Of a stretch of 56,690 nt of DNA, positions 9,047 to 17,903 are shown in pieces; position 1 is the stretch's first letter, and each line of letters starts with the position of its first letter. The notes beneath the pieces were generated by a model, which made no database searches, was not told where the DNA came from, and worked only from the letters and a program-made list of their open reading frames with translations. The stretch lies in the NCBI GenBank assembly GCA_002733575.1, contig NVWB01000015.1, forward strand, positions 1 through 56,690, given 5' to 3'. Position numbers and translations under genes: made by a program. This DNA comes from Blastopirellula sp. (GTDB lineage: Bacteria; Planctomycetota; Planctomycetia; Pirellulales; Pirellulaceae).

Positions 9047-9224
9047 AGATGTAGTTCCTCGTTCAATATAAGAGTAGAAAACAGTGAGTGGGAGCGATTG
9101 CCAGAACTGGCAAATCAATAGACAAGCACAACGTGTCTAAACTCCACAATCAGAACAATCTTACTAGGATACACCGAATCGATGACAGATGCAAAAGTGG
9201 GAGCGGATTTTTAGAAATGTATTG

Positions 9225-10367
9225 CTAGCATGGGGAATCGTCTTCTGAAATCTGCTGGACCAGCGGAAGCAATATTTCTTCCAATGCCTCAACATCTTCC
9301 GCTGAGATCTCGGCTTCAATCGTCAGTGCAAACAGAGGGACTTCACCCAGGCGGTCGACGCCGATTTTGACCAAATCTTTATGCGTACATAAAACCGCGT
9401 CGAGTGGGCCTTGTTGGTTTAACCATTTGGTGAGCGAATCGATGTCTGCTTTTTCATAGAGGTGATGATCATCATACTCGCGGAATGCGGCCACTTCCAT
9501 CTCGCAGCTTTCGACTGTGTGGCGGAATCCTGCCGGGTTGCCGATGGCACAAAAGGCGGCCACTTTCTTTCCTTGGCACTGTTCGATAGTTCTCGTCTCA
9601 CCTGAAGCCGAAAGAAGCTGGGCCGGTTTGTGTTGTAATTCGATCCAGATTGCATCTTGGTTGTAGGTGCGAATACGTGATTTTATCTCTTCCCGCCGGT
9701 CTTCCGAAACCATCTCACCTCGGGTCAATACAATCACTGCCGCTCGTGATAAACCTGATAGTGGTTCGCGTAATGTTCCACGTGGAAAAACGTGATCAAA
9801 CCCAAAGGGTTCGGTGGCATCGATCAATACGATATCAAGGTCTCGGGCAATCCGGCGATGCTGGTACGCATCGTCGAGCACGATGAATTGTGTGGCCAGT
9901 TCTTCGACGGCCACTTCGGCTGCCTCTACTCGATCAGGGTTTTGCAAATGGGGCACATCCGGCAGCAGTTGCTCCAGTTCCTTGGCCTCATCGTTTTGGG
10001 CCCCTTGCTCGGCTCCATAGCCACGACTGATCAGCGAGACCCGAATGTTCCGCTGACGCAGCCAGCGAGCCAGCCAAGCGACCATCGGCGTTTTGCCGGT
10101 GCCGCCGAGAGTCATGTTGCCAACGCTGACCACAGGGACGTTGACTTGATGAATCTCTTTCTTACCGCTGTCATATTGTCGATTGCGGTAATTCACACCC
10201 AAGGTGTACAGTCCCTCGGTAAACCACATCACCCCCCGCATACAAAGCGCACCAGGTCCACGTTTTTTTCCACTGACGTAGTCTTTGAATTCTTTAGCGG
10301 TCAACAAGGTCTTGCATTGGGTTGGGTAGAAATGTGCTAATTCGCCCGTTTTAGGCAGTTCAACCAC
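9225..10367 (-). CDS. lpxK: Tetraacyldisaccharide 4'-kinase LpxK
   Basis: A 380-residue protein that phosphorylates the 4' position of the lipid A disaccharide at the inner membrane. GNMTLGGTGKTP (about residue 83) is the unusual Walker A of LpxK, followed by SRGYG, VLDDAYQHRRIARDLDIVLID (about 175) and PRGTLREPL. The N-terminal stretch CKTLLTAKEFKDYVSGKKRG matches the membrane-associated start of the family; the first 15 residues may be an over-extended start. Its presence supports an LPS-type outer membrane. It is a single gene, as lipid A genes in planctomycetes are usually scattered. Confidence 0.93.
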   Translation of the reverse strand: MVELPKTGELAHFYPTQCKTLLTAKEFKDYVSGKKRGPGALCMRGVMWFTEGLYTLGVNYRNRQYDSGKKEIHQVNVPVVSVGNMTLGGTGKTPMVAWLARWLRQRNIRVSLISRGYGAEQGAQNDEAKELEQLLPDVPHLQNPDRVEAAEVAVEELATQFIVLDDAYQHRRIARDLDIVLIDATEPFGFDHVFPRGTLREPLSGLSRAAVIVLTRGEMVSEDRREEIKSRIRTYNQDAIWIELQHKPAQLLSASGETRTIEQCQGKKVAAFCAIGNPAGFRHTVESCEMEVAAFREYDDHHLYEKADIDSLTKWLNQQGPLDAVLCTHKDLVKIGVDRLGEVPLFALTIEAEISAEDVEALEEILLPLVQQISEDDSPC

Positions 10368-10620
10368 CGATTGTACGTCTTAAGATCGAGCCGCGAAAGA
10401 GAACAGGCCAGGCTGAGTAGCAACCCAATATAACTAATGCGACCCTCATCGGGTACTTCAAGCCCAATGACCCATTTTTCTAAATCTTTGAAAAGAGAAT
10501 AAAAAAGTTTTTGCCTGTCCCCAGAAAAAACCTATTTACTTTTAGGTCGAAATTGTCCGACAACAATCTTGGCCACTTATGTTCGATTCTTAAACGACAA
10601 ATTCCATTTGGAAAAAGCCC

Positions 10621-10818
10621 ATGGAACTTATGAATCAGATCGACGCGAAGACAATCACTGAGCTAAAACAGGGAGCCAATCAGCTTCCGTTTCTGATTCA
10701 CTTCATTAGCACTCTGAACGCCACCGCAAAATCAGCCAACTCAGCTATCCAAACCATACAGCCGGCAGTCGATGCCAATTCTGAAACCAGCAAACAAAAA
10801 AACCTCAGTAGCGTGTAA
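10621..10818 (+). CDS. Small hypothetical protein (65 residues)
   Basis: A short frame of 65 codons (MELMNQIDAKTITELKQGAN...) with no recognised family. It has no signal peptide and is moderately polar. Its stop codon lies inside the stem of a good intrinsic terminator, which suggests that a real transcript ends here. Whether that transcript is translated or is a small RNA cannot be decided; ATG at 10630 is an alternative start. The 250 bases upstream are AT-rich and contain no other gene. Confidence 0.4.
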   Translation: MELMNQIDAKTITELKQGANQLPFLIHFISTLNATAKSANSAIQTIQPAVDANSETSKQKNLSSV

Positions 10819-10839
10819 TTCGCTACTTAGGTTTTTTTT
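10801..10839 (+). terminator. Intrinsic terminator
   Basis: AACCTCAGTAGCG pairs with CGCTACTTAGGTT (12 of 13 bp) around a seven-base loop, followed by eight T residues. It overlaps the stop codon of the 65-residue frame. Confidence 0.8.
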
Positions 10840-10865
10840 ATGAGCAACTTGAATTGTTGATAAGC

Positions 10866-12482
10866 CTAAACATTGATCAGCTTAGAGATCTCGCCAACAA
10901 TGTCATCGGCTTTCACGCGCCATTGTTCTAGCGTATCTCGATGACGAATCGTGACCGTTTGGTCTTCTAGGCTTTGGCCATCTACCGTTATGCAGAATGG
11001 TGTACCAGCTTCGTCTTGTCTGCGATATCGGCGGCCCACGGCCCCTTTTTCATCGTAGAACACGTTCCACTGTTTTTTCAAAGCACGATAGATATCTTTC
11101 GCCATCTCAGGCATGCCATCGCGTTTGACCAGTGGGAACACGGCCGCTTTGATCGGGGCAATGCGTGGATGAAATTTCATCACAATCCGCGTTTTCATCT
11201 TGCCCTTGTCATCCGGGGCTTCGTCTTCGGTGTAGGCTTCACACAACAGTGCCAATGTGGCCCTGTCTGCACCTGCCGAAGGTTCAATCACGTGCGGTGT
11301 GTATTTTTCGTTCGTGATTTCATCTCGATACGTCAAGTCTTTACCGCTGCCACGATACTTGGGCTTGCCGTGTTCGTTCAGTTCAACCTCCATTGGAGTT
11401 GCTTCTGAATTTGGATCAAGTTTTCCAAGCATATGGCTGCGTAAATCGAAGTCTCCTCGATGAGAAATTCCTTCTAACTCGCCATATTCGCCTTCGGCCA
11501 AAAATGGAAACGCATATTCAATATCGGCAGTACCAATAGAATAATGAGCACGCTCTTCCGGTTTGTGTTCTCGTAGAATCAGCTTGCCTTCCGGTATACC
11601 CATGTCGAGATACCATTGGAAGCGACGATCTCGCCAGTATTTGTACCACTTTTGTGATGAGTCAGGATGGCAGAAGAATTCGATTTCCATCTGTTCAAAT
11701 TCACGCGAGCGGAACGTAAAGTTACGCGGCGTGATTTCGTTACGGAAGCTTTTGCCGACTTGGGCAATACCGAACGGGATTTTGACCCGGGTGCTGTCCA
11801 ACACGTTTTTGAAGTTGACGAAAATACCTTGTGCGGTTTCTGGTCGCAAGAAGGCCGCGTCCTCTTCACCGCCCAATGCACCTAGCGTGGTTTTGAACAT
11901 CAAGTTGAATTCACGTGGTTCGGTCAGTGTGCCCAATTCTTTGGCATGAGGGCCCAGCACTTGACTGAAATCTTTGATATCAGTCAGTGGAGTAATTCCG
12001 CCGTCCCACTGCAATTGTTCGATATGCTTGTTTCGCAGACCGAAAAACTTGAGGGCTTGCCGCGTAATATCTTCTTCAGGCGAATCGGAATCTGAACCGG
12101 CAGTGGCAAAGATCCGTTTATCTTTGGCTTCGACCCAACGACCGCTGACTTGATCGTGGCGATAACGCTTGTTCGTTTGACGACAATCGACCATGTAATC
12201 GTGGAACAGATCGTAATGACCAGAGCACTTCCAAACCTGAGGGTGCATGATGATCGTACAATCTAAGCCAGTCATTTCGTACGGCTCTGGTGCGCCTTCG
12301 GCTTTGGTCAAGTCATCGTGACCGGTGACCATATCGCGCCACCAGGCATCTTTGATGTTGCGTTTGAGCTCAACGCCTAAGGGGCCGTAATCCCAAAAAC
12401 CGTTGACGCCGCCGTAAATTTCCGAAGATTGAAACAAGAAGCCCCGTCGTTTACAGAGCGAGACCAGTTTATCCATTTCCAT
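10866..12482 (-). CDS. glyQS: Glycyl-tRNA synthetase (dimeric, class II type)
   Basis: A 538-residue alpha2-type enzyme that charges tRNA-Gly. The N-terminal block (LCKRRGFLFQSSEIYGG, GFWDYGPLGVELK) is diagnostic for the single-chain GlyRS. Motif 2 is seen in GKSFRNEITPRNFTFRSREFEQME, motif 3 in EPSAGADRATLALL, and the catalytic glycine-binding loop in LRPETAQGIFVNFKN. The anticodon-binding domain occupies the last 110 residues (PRIAPIKAAVFPLVK). Length fits the bacterial family, which also has insertions near 100-190, as here. It is separated from comB by 88 bases on the same strand. Confidence 0.96.
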   Translation of the reverse strand: MEMDKLVSLCKRRGFLFQSSEIYGGVNGFWDYGPLGVELKRNIKDAWWRDMVTGHDDLTKAEGAPEPYEMTGLDCTIIMHPQVWKCSGHYDLFHDYMVDCRQTNKRYRHDQVSGRWVEAKDKRIFATAGSDSDSPEEDITRQALKFFGLRNKHIEQLQWDGGITPLTDIKDFSQVLGPHAKELGTLTEPREFNLMFKTTLGALGGEEDAAFLRPETAQGIFVNFKNVLDSTRVKIPFGIAQVGKSFRNEITPRNFTFRSREFEQMEIEFFCHPDSSQKWYKYWRDRRFQWYLDMGIPEGKLILREHKPEERAHYSIGTADIEYAFPFLAEGEYGELEGISHRGDFDLRSHMLGKLDPNSEATPMEVELNEHGKPKYRGSGKDLTYRDEITNEKYTPHVIEPSAGADRATLALLCEAYTEDEAPDDKGKMKTRIVMKFHPRIAPIKAAVFPLVKRDGMPEMAKDIYRALKKQWNVFYDEKGAVGRRYRRQDEAGTPFCITVDGQSLEDQTVTIRHRDTLEQWRVKADDIVGEISKLINV

Positions 12483-12570
12483 GTGTCAAATGTCGCTTTA
12501 GATGCTAATAGATCAAGAATTGTAAGGGTTCGATAATCGTGTAAGTGTAGCTTGTGAAACGCCTTGGCGT

Positions 12571-13317
12571 CTATGGCAGTCGGATTTCCCACTTTTGCGT
12601 GTCCAGCATGGGGGCAAAATCAAACCGATCAAGCGTCGCCGCGATCTCAATATCAGATTCGAGCCCAATTTTCAGCACATTTTGCCCGCCTCGGCTGGTT
12701 TTCAGTCGTTCGGCCAAGGGAACTGAAGTCAGGTTTTCTTTGGCGTTTTTCCAGCTATCTGCCGCAATTTCGGCCTGATCATTCAGTTGAAAGCGGCTTT
12801 TATCCGCAGAATCGACCATCAATTCATCCACAATCGCCCCAGCCAACAGCACATCCTCTCGGGTGATTTCGTTATTCGTACCAGCACACACTATCTCGAC
12901 CCTCTCGGCAGTCGCAAGTTCGCGGCAAACGGCCGAAAGATTAACAAAAGCGGCGATAAACACTTTTTCGGCCTGCTTACACTGTAGCATGGCCTTGGTT
13001 CCGTTGGTCGTAGTGAACACCACTGGCCGCCCACGGACAACATCTGCCGTGTACTCTGCTGGTGAATTTCCCAGATCGAAACCCTCAATCTTCACCCCTT
13101 CACGTTCGCCACCCAACAGCGAACCTTCCCGCAAGTCACTCCGCTGCAAGGCCTCTTCCACGGTCAAGCAAGGGACCACGCTCTCAGCCCCGGCAGCCAA
13201 CGCATGGCAAATCGTGGTAGTGGCTCTTAAGACATCAATCACCACCGCAGTGCTATTTGCTAAATTTTCGGCCGTGGTCAAACTAGGGAGCAGCGATACA
13301 TTGATTTGTTGTGTCAT
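12571..13317 (-). CDS. comB: 2-phosphosulfolactate phosphatase family (ComB)
   Basis: A 248-residue ComB-family protein. Conserved blocks are VVIDVLRATTTICHALAAGA (residues 25-44), LLGGEREGVKIEGFDLGNSP (68-87), VVFTTTNGTKAM (98-109), and the C-terminal SRGGQNVLKIG...DIEIAA. In methanogens the enzyme dephosphorylates 2-phosphosulfolactate in coenzyme M synthesis; in bacteria the family is Mg2+-dependent and its substrate is often uncertain. No coenzyme M genes are nearby, so the physiological role here is unclear. Confidence 0.88.
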   Translation of the reverse strand: MTQQINVSLLPSLTTAENLANSTAVVIDVLRATTTICHALAAGAESVVPCLTVEEALQRSDLREGSLLGGEREGVKIEGFDLGNSPAEYTADVVRGRPVVFTTTNGTKAMLQCKQAEKVFIAAFVNLSAVCRELATAERVEIVCAGTNNEITREDVLLAGAIVDELMVDSADKSRFQLNDQAEIAADSWKNAKENLTSVPLAERLKTSRGGQNVLKIGLESDIEIAATLDRFDFAPMLDTQKWEIRLP

Positions 13318-13440
13318 GTGGTTTCATCTCGTGTAGGAGGAACCTGCATGATATAACGACTGGCTAAGAAGTGAAACAAGGTTAGGGGAAATTAATGAAG
13401 CGGAAATCGTTTGGAAGTTAGACACTTCTCGATGAACTCC

Positions 13441-13660
13441 ATCACTCACGCCAAGACGCCGGAACAGAGGTTACCACCAAGGCACGAAGACACGAAAGAA
13501 AAAAGAAGTTTTAAACACAGAGGCACAGAGAAGACATAGGAATGGGCTTCACATTTTCTTGTAAATCATGTTCATCTTGTCGATAAAAATTCTCACACGA
13601 AGCCGCGAAGAGGTTTTGCTTCACACTTTCTTGGCGCCTTTGGGCCTTTGCGTGATATGT
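13441..13660. repeat. Decayed tract of CACAAAG/GGCACGAAGAC-type dispersed repeats
   Basis: The otherwise gene-free stretch 13318-13751 contains clustered degenerate motifs: CACCAAGGCACGAAGACACG near 13481, CACAGAGGCACAGAGAAG near 13517, GTAAATCATGTTCATCTTGTC near 13561 (split motif), CACACGAAGCCGCGAAG near 13595 and GGCGCCTTTGGGCCTTTGCG near 13634. The same motif family flanks the GxxExxY gene at 45.6-46.0 kb. No gene is seen in this tract. Confidence 0.55.
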
Positions 13661-13751
13661 TTTTCGTTTGTTTGGGGGTTTTAGTGGCCGTAGCAAGCAG
13701 TCTTCAGTGAAGCTCAGCGAGAAGTGTCGAAAAATTCATTAATTATAAATT

Positions 13752-14792
13752 CTACTCCACTCGCTCTTCGCCCTCGATTACCTCATTCAAGTTCTCTTCC
13801 AGTTCTGCAATTTCTTTTGATTGCACACGGTATCCGTAGACACACAGAGGTCCAGCAACTACGACAAATAATGTCAACAGAGGGAGCCCCTCTGTTAAGT
13901 TTATAAAGGCCATACAGCCTAGCATTATTGCTATAGGTATAAGCCATACACTCATCATCACGACGAATTCGGCTCTTTTTTTTATCGCCGCTTCTATTTT
14001 TCGTTTAGCATGCTCTCGGTCAGTTGATCGTTGTCCGTGGATAGTGGTCTTGATGCAACTCTCTGGAGCATTGGCGAGAAAGTATTCATTCACTTCATCG
14101 TGGGTTTCTCCACTCCAGCTTGTATTGTAGCCTAAGTCATTTAGAGTCATTCTTAATGCGATTTCTCGATCCAGAAGTACCACTATCAAACTGCTGAAGT
14201 CACGCCGCAGTGGGTCCATTCGCGTGATCAGAATATGTTGGACATCACTCCACTGATACTCAAACGACTTTTTATTGATTAGAAGATGAATGCCTTGGCT
14301 ATCGAACACTACGGACTCATAAAATTTGTACTTGAGTGAGAGTGTTTCAGGAACGTCAGGTGCAGGCGGAAGCTGATAGTGTGTGTTGATGACCGCCATC
14401 ACTTCATGAATCGACTCAATATCAATCGAATTCAAACGCAGTTTACGACGCCACCAGTTACGGTTGGGATCGTAGAAGATATAGGAAGGATATTTTAAGA
14501 TGCGACCACTTGCGAAATCTTCCCAACTCCATAAATCAGAATAAATGAAAAACCGCCAAGCAATACCTTGTTCATCAACTCGTAATCTCCATGCGAGTGG
14601 AACAGCCACAAGGGCCGAAACAAGCGAAGCTACAATGCATCCCTGCACGACTTCAAAAGAATCTTGATCCGGAACGAATGCAGTAATCCAATAAGAGATA
14701 GCTACTAACACAGGTCCACTGATAATTACATACCAACAGCATCTGCGATTCGCGGGCGAGATTCGATATTCTTGGCAGGTTTCGGTTTGCAT
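13752..14792 (-). CDS. Hypothetical membrane protein with PH-like central domain
   Basis: A 346-residue protein with two hydrophobic segments near the N-terminus (residues 20-42 and 50-68) and two near the C-terminus (residues 275-318). The soluble centre contains DEQGIAWRFFIYSDLWSWEDF and VVFDSQGIHLLINKKSFEYQWSDVQHI, which resemble the strands of bacterial PH-like domains that follow membrane segments. Function unknown. It diverges from the methyltransferase gene across a MITE-like element that occupies the shared upstream region. Confidence 0.65.
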   Translation of the reverse strand: MQTETCQEYRISPANRRCCWYVIISGPVLVAISYWITAFVPDQDSFEVVQGCIVASLVSALVAVPLAWRLRVDEQGIAWRFFIYSDLWSWEDFASGRILKYPSYIFYDPNRNWWRRKLRLNSIDIESIHEVMAVINTHYQLPPAPDVPETLSLKYKFYESVVFDSQGIHLLINKKSFEYQWSDVQHILITRMDPLRRDFSSLIVVLLDREIALRMTLNDLGYNTSWSGETHDEVNEYFLANAPESCIKTTIHGQRSTDREHAKRKIEAAIKKRAEFVVMMSVWLIPIAIMLGCMAFINLTEGLPLLTLFVVVAGPLCVYGYRVQSKEIAELEENLNEVIEGEERVE

Positions 14793-14849
14793 GCCCGGTT
14801 ATTCGTTCAAAGAGAGTGGATATTGTACGACATGATAGGTGTTTAAGGA

Positions 14850-14976
14850 TTAGTTTAGTAGGGTGATTGAGATTTTAATATCATCCACCTTGAATCAGTT
14901 CAAACAAATTCAAGTATTATGAATGATGGAGTATAATTCAAAGGTGGATGAAAATTTCATCCACCCTACTAACTAA
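14850..14976. mobile_element. MITE-like element with ~40-bp imperfect terminal inverted repeats
   Basis: The left arm (14850-14895, TTAGTTTAGTAGGGTG...CATCCACCTTGAAT) is the imperfect inverse of the right arm (14936-14976, ATTCAAAGGTGGATG...CACCCTACTAACTAA). Between them are about 40 AT-rich bases with no coding capacity. The right arm contains its own perfect hairpin (GTGGATGAAA / TTTCATCCAC). A related half-element lies at 35839-35880. No transposase is inside; it sits in the shared upstream region of two divergent genes. Confidence 0.6.
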
Positions 14977-14995
14977 CCATTCAATATAAACAACC

Positions 14996-15724
14996 ATGTT
15001 CGACCAATTCCCCAAAACACGTCCGCCGTTGCCTGAGGCGATTCAGGCCATTTATGCTGCACATTATAAAGTCAACCGCGAGGGAGAAACGGCCGCAACT
15101 TCGGTCGCTCAGCGGATGGAGCGTTGGTTGCATCGGAAAGTGGCGGCTGATGTGGTTGGTCAAACCAGTCAAAATGTGGATCAGGAAATCGCTACGCTTG
15201 AGGTCGGTGCCGGCACACTGAATCAGTTCGCTTACGAACCAGAGTTGGGCCCTTATGATATCATTGAACCGTTTACCGAACTCATCGAAGGCTCCGCTCT
15301 GCTGCCCAGGGTTCGCAACACGTTTGCCGATATTTCTGAAATCCCCAGCGATACACGGTACGACCGAATCACCGCGATTGCCGTGTTCGAGCATATTTGC
15401 AACTTGCCGGAAGTGGTTGCCAAAGCGGGCCTGTTGCTTAAACCGGGCGGAACACTCCGCGTGGCCATTCCCAGCGAAGGGACCATCTTGTGGACACTCG
15501 GCTGGAAGCTAACCACCGGCATTGAGTTCCGCCTCAAACATGGGCAAGATTACGGCAAACTGATGCGACACGAACATGTCAACACGGCCCAAGAGATTGA
15601 AACCGTGCTGCGTCATTTCTTTGAAAATGTAAAATGCCAAACCTTCGGCCCCTGCCGGGCATTGTCGTTCTACCAATACTTTGAATGTTCAAACCCGATT
15701 CTGGATAGGTGTTGCGAACGTTAG
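14996..15724 (+). CDS. Class I SAM-dependent methyltransferase
   Basis: A 242-residue protein with the Rossmann-fold motif I LEVGAGTLNQF near residue 68, an acidic residue in DIIEPFTELIEG (motif II), and FDRI-like RYDRITAIAVFEHICNLPEVV followed by LLLKPGGTLRVAIPSEG (motifs IV-VI). The C-terminal EHVNTAQEIETVLRHFF resembles methyltransferases that act on sugars or lipids next to glycosyltransferase clusters. No such cluster is present here, so the acceptor is unknown. The start lies 20 bases after the MITE-like element, so its promoter may lie within that element. Confidence 0.83.
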   Translation: MFDQFPKTRPPLPEAIQAIYAAHYKVNREGETAATSVAQRMERWLHRKVAADVVGQTSQNVDQEIATLEVGAGTLNQFAYEPELGPYDIIEPFTELIEGSALLPRVRNTFADISEIPSDTRYDRITAIAVFEHICNLPEVVAKAGLLLKPGGTLRVAIPSEGTILWTLGWKLTTGIEFRLKHGQDYGKLMRHEHVNTAQEIETVLRHFFENVKCQTFGPCRALSFYQYFECSNPILDRCCER

Positions 15725-15789
15725 CAAGCTTTACCTTGTCCTAGCTTGCAATACGTTTCTGTTGCGCTGGACGCCTTGCCTGTTTGGCA

Positions 15790-17727
15790 TTAGTTTCCGG
15801 TGAACTCCATGATGCGAATGGCGGTGCCTTTGCTGTTGGTTTGTTTGGAGACACGGAGTTCAAGTTGATGTTTGCCAGGCGATAAATCAGCCGCAAACAT
15901 TACGGTGCGAGGGTAATGGAGCCCTTTGCTATAGCGGTGGTAAGTTTCAATCGTAGAGAACTGGCCGCCATCAATCGAGGCTTCGAGTTGCCCAGCATCA
16001 GGTCCGGCCACAATGAAGGCTCCAATGGCGGAACCGGTGAATTCCATTTTCAACGTGCTGCCAGGTTCCGTGGCGACAAGCATTGGAAGCGATGTGAACC
16101 GTGCCCGTTTGCCGCCGGGGATGTCTGACCACTTGGGTGTCTTTACTTCCCAGCCATTAACAGTATCGGCTTGGGTAACAGGAATGAATCGACCTTGGGC
16201 ATAGCTGTTTGAGTCAATCATCTGTTTCGGTAAATCGTGCGTTACTGGTTTGGCGTCTTCAGCCAAAGAACCTTTCCAGGCTGTTCCAAGGAAATTGGCG
16301 ATCATATCGGCGCAAACTCGGTTGCCTGGCGGCTTGGGATGTGTGCCGCCGAAGACTTTCCACGTTAATTCGCCAGCGGTGATTTGATCTGCCACTTCAT
16401 TAGCTAAGTTATTGGTGGTAACTCCGTAAGCTTCACAAACACTAGTATGGGCTTCAATGGTCAGCGGCACTTGGCCTTTCTGCAAAGTTGCCAGCATCGA
16501 AGGGTTCACAAAGTGCGTGACCACCATGTCGGTCAGTGGATTGGCAGTCCGAACATGTTTGATAATGCCTTCCATACCGCGAATACAATCGCGCCGGGCG
16601 TGCATTGCATCTTGATCGTCGTTGACCGCGTATTCAATGAAGAAGAGATCAATCGGCCCATGGTTTAGTATATCGCGTTCGAGTCGCATTGCGCCGGTGG
16701 TTGAACAAGTGGAAGAAATCCCTGCCTCGACAAACGTGAACTCGGTATCAGGAAAACGCGATTGCAGCCACTCGCAAACCATCGGTCGATAACCGGCCAT
16801 CTCGGTAATTGATCCACCGATGAACGCAACGGTTCCTTTTTTCTCACGCTCGAATTTAATTCGGCTGTTGATAAAGTTGTTGCGAACTTCAAAGTTCAAA
16901 GTGTCGGCAATGTCACTATGGCCAGTATGCTTCAAAACAAACCGAACAATCGGCTGAGGGTTCTTCAAACTGTGAGGATGATGGCCTAGTCCTGCTTTGC
17001 GAATGACGGTAATAGGGCCGCCCAGTTGTTGATAGTTCTTTTCCAAAAGGTCGGTGTTTTCGGCCACTGGTACAACCGTGTCGGCAGTTCCGGCAATATG
17101 AAGCAGCGGAACTTTGTGCTCGGCTAATCCTTTCAAGTGCTCATAGACTGGCGAGTAACGATCAAGCGTCTCTTCGGTAAGTTTGTAAGCCTCTAGGCAT
17201 TTTTTCCAAGTGGGTTCGCTCCCTTTGCCGTTCCATTTACCAGCAGGCCAACTGCGGATATCGAGTACCGGATTGTCTCCGTAAATGCAGGCCACTTTTT
17301 CAGGGTTGGCAATGGCCCAGGTGTAGATGATCAACCCACCGCGGCTCATCCCTTCGAGAGCCACTTTTTTGTTGAGATGAAACTCACCGGTAGCGACTTC
17401 ATAAAACTTATTCCAGCGATCTACGGCCACCGGGGCACCAAACAAGTTGCCGACTTCGCAGTAAGCCACATGATAGCCAAGTTCTAGCAGGGCCAAATCA
17501 GCTTGGGGTTCATGACCAAAAAATCGGGCCCGCCAAATCCAAGGGTTGCCTTCCAGTGCTTTCTTAGGCTGAACCACAAACGCTTTTGCTGAATCGATTT
17601 TGAAGTTGATACGCTCGTACCCATTCCATTGATCCGTACTGGTTTCGACAGCCGCTTGAGTGAGAGCAGGCAGAGAAAACAGGGCTAAAAACAGGCAAAG
17701 GGAAAGGTTTTTTGTTGTGCGTTGCAT
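15790..17727 (-). CDS. Secreted two-domain alpha/beta-hydrolase plus SGNH/GDSL hydrolase
   Basis: Starting at ATG 17727 (645 residues) gives a clean signal peptide (MQRTTKNLSLCLFLALFSLP...TQAA). The first half (to about 280) has an alpha/beta-hydrolase fold with nucleophile elbow ALEGMSRGG, acid HIAGTADTVVPV and histidine GLGHHPH. The second half (about 290-500) is SGNH-type with VAFIGGSITEMAGYRP, a block with FFIEYAVNDDQDA and catalytic FGGTHPKPPGN. The last 110 residues are a beta-sandwich (SIDGGQFSTIETYHRYS). The fusion of two esterase folds suggests deacetylation or de-esterification of a complex polysaccharide. It is convergent with the methyltransferase gene. Confidence 0.82.
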   Translation of the reverse strand: MQRTTKNLSLCLFLALFSLPALTQAAVETSTDQWNGYERINFKIDSAKAFVVQPKKALEGNPWIWRARFFGHEPQADLALLELGYHVAYCEVGNLFGAPVAVDRWNKFYEVATGEFHLNKKVALEGMSRGGLIIYTWAIANPEKVACIYGDNPVLDIRSWPAGKWNGKGSEPTWKKCLEAYKLTEETLDRYSPVYEHLKGLAEHKVPLLHIAGTADTVVPVAENTDLLEKNYQQLGGPITVIRKAGLGHHPHSLKNPQPIVRFVLKHTGHSDIADTLNFEVRNNFINSRIKFEREKKGTVAFIGGSITEMAGYRPMVCEWLQSRFPDTEFTFVEAGISSTCSTTGAMRLERDILNHGPIDLFFIEYAVNDDQDAMHARRDCIRGMEGIIKHVRTANPLTDMVVTHFVNPSMLATLQKGQVPLTIEAHTSVCEAYGVTTNNLANEVADQITAGELTWKVFGGTHPKPPGNRVCADMIANFLGTAWKGSLAEDAKPVTHDLPKQMIDSNSYAQGRFIPVTQADTVNGWEVKTPKWSDIPGGKRARFTSLPMLVATEPGSTLKMEFTGSAIGAFIVAGPDAGQLEASIDGGQFSTIETYHRYSKGLHYPRTVMFAADLSPGKHQLELRVSKQTNSKGTAIRIMEFTGN

Positions 17728-17903
17728 CGTGATTCCAGTAAACGCTGAGAAGGAATGATTTTCTTTGGCCGAAGCTCTGGCCAAAGGGAGTGTTTGTTGC
17801 GTGAAATCGATTATAGTAAGGAATCAATCAAGATGCGATCTTATACGATTGCTGCGGCCCCATTTTCCTGATATTTATCCCATTCTAGACTCGGAGTTGT
17901 TCG

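Noticed and set aside
13511..13696. Short minus-strand frame with HAKAQRRQE
   Set aside because: This is the usual spurious translation of CACAAAG-type intergenic repeats.
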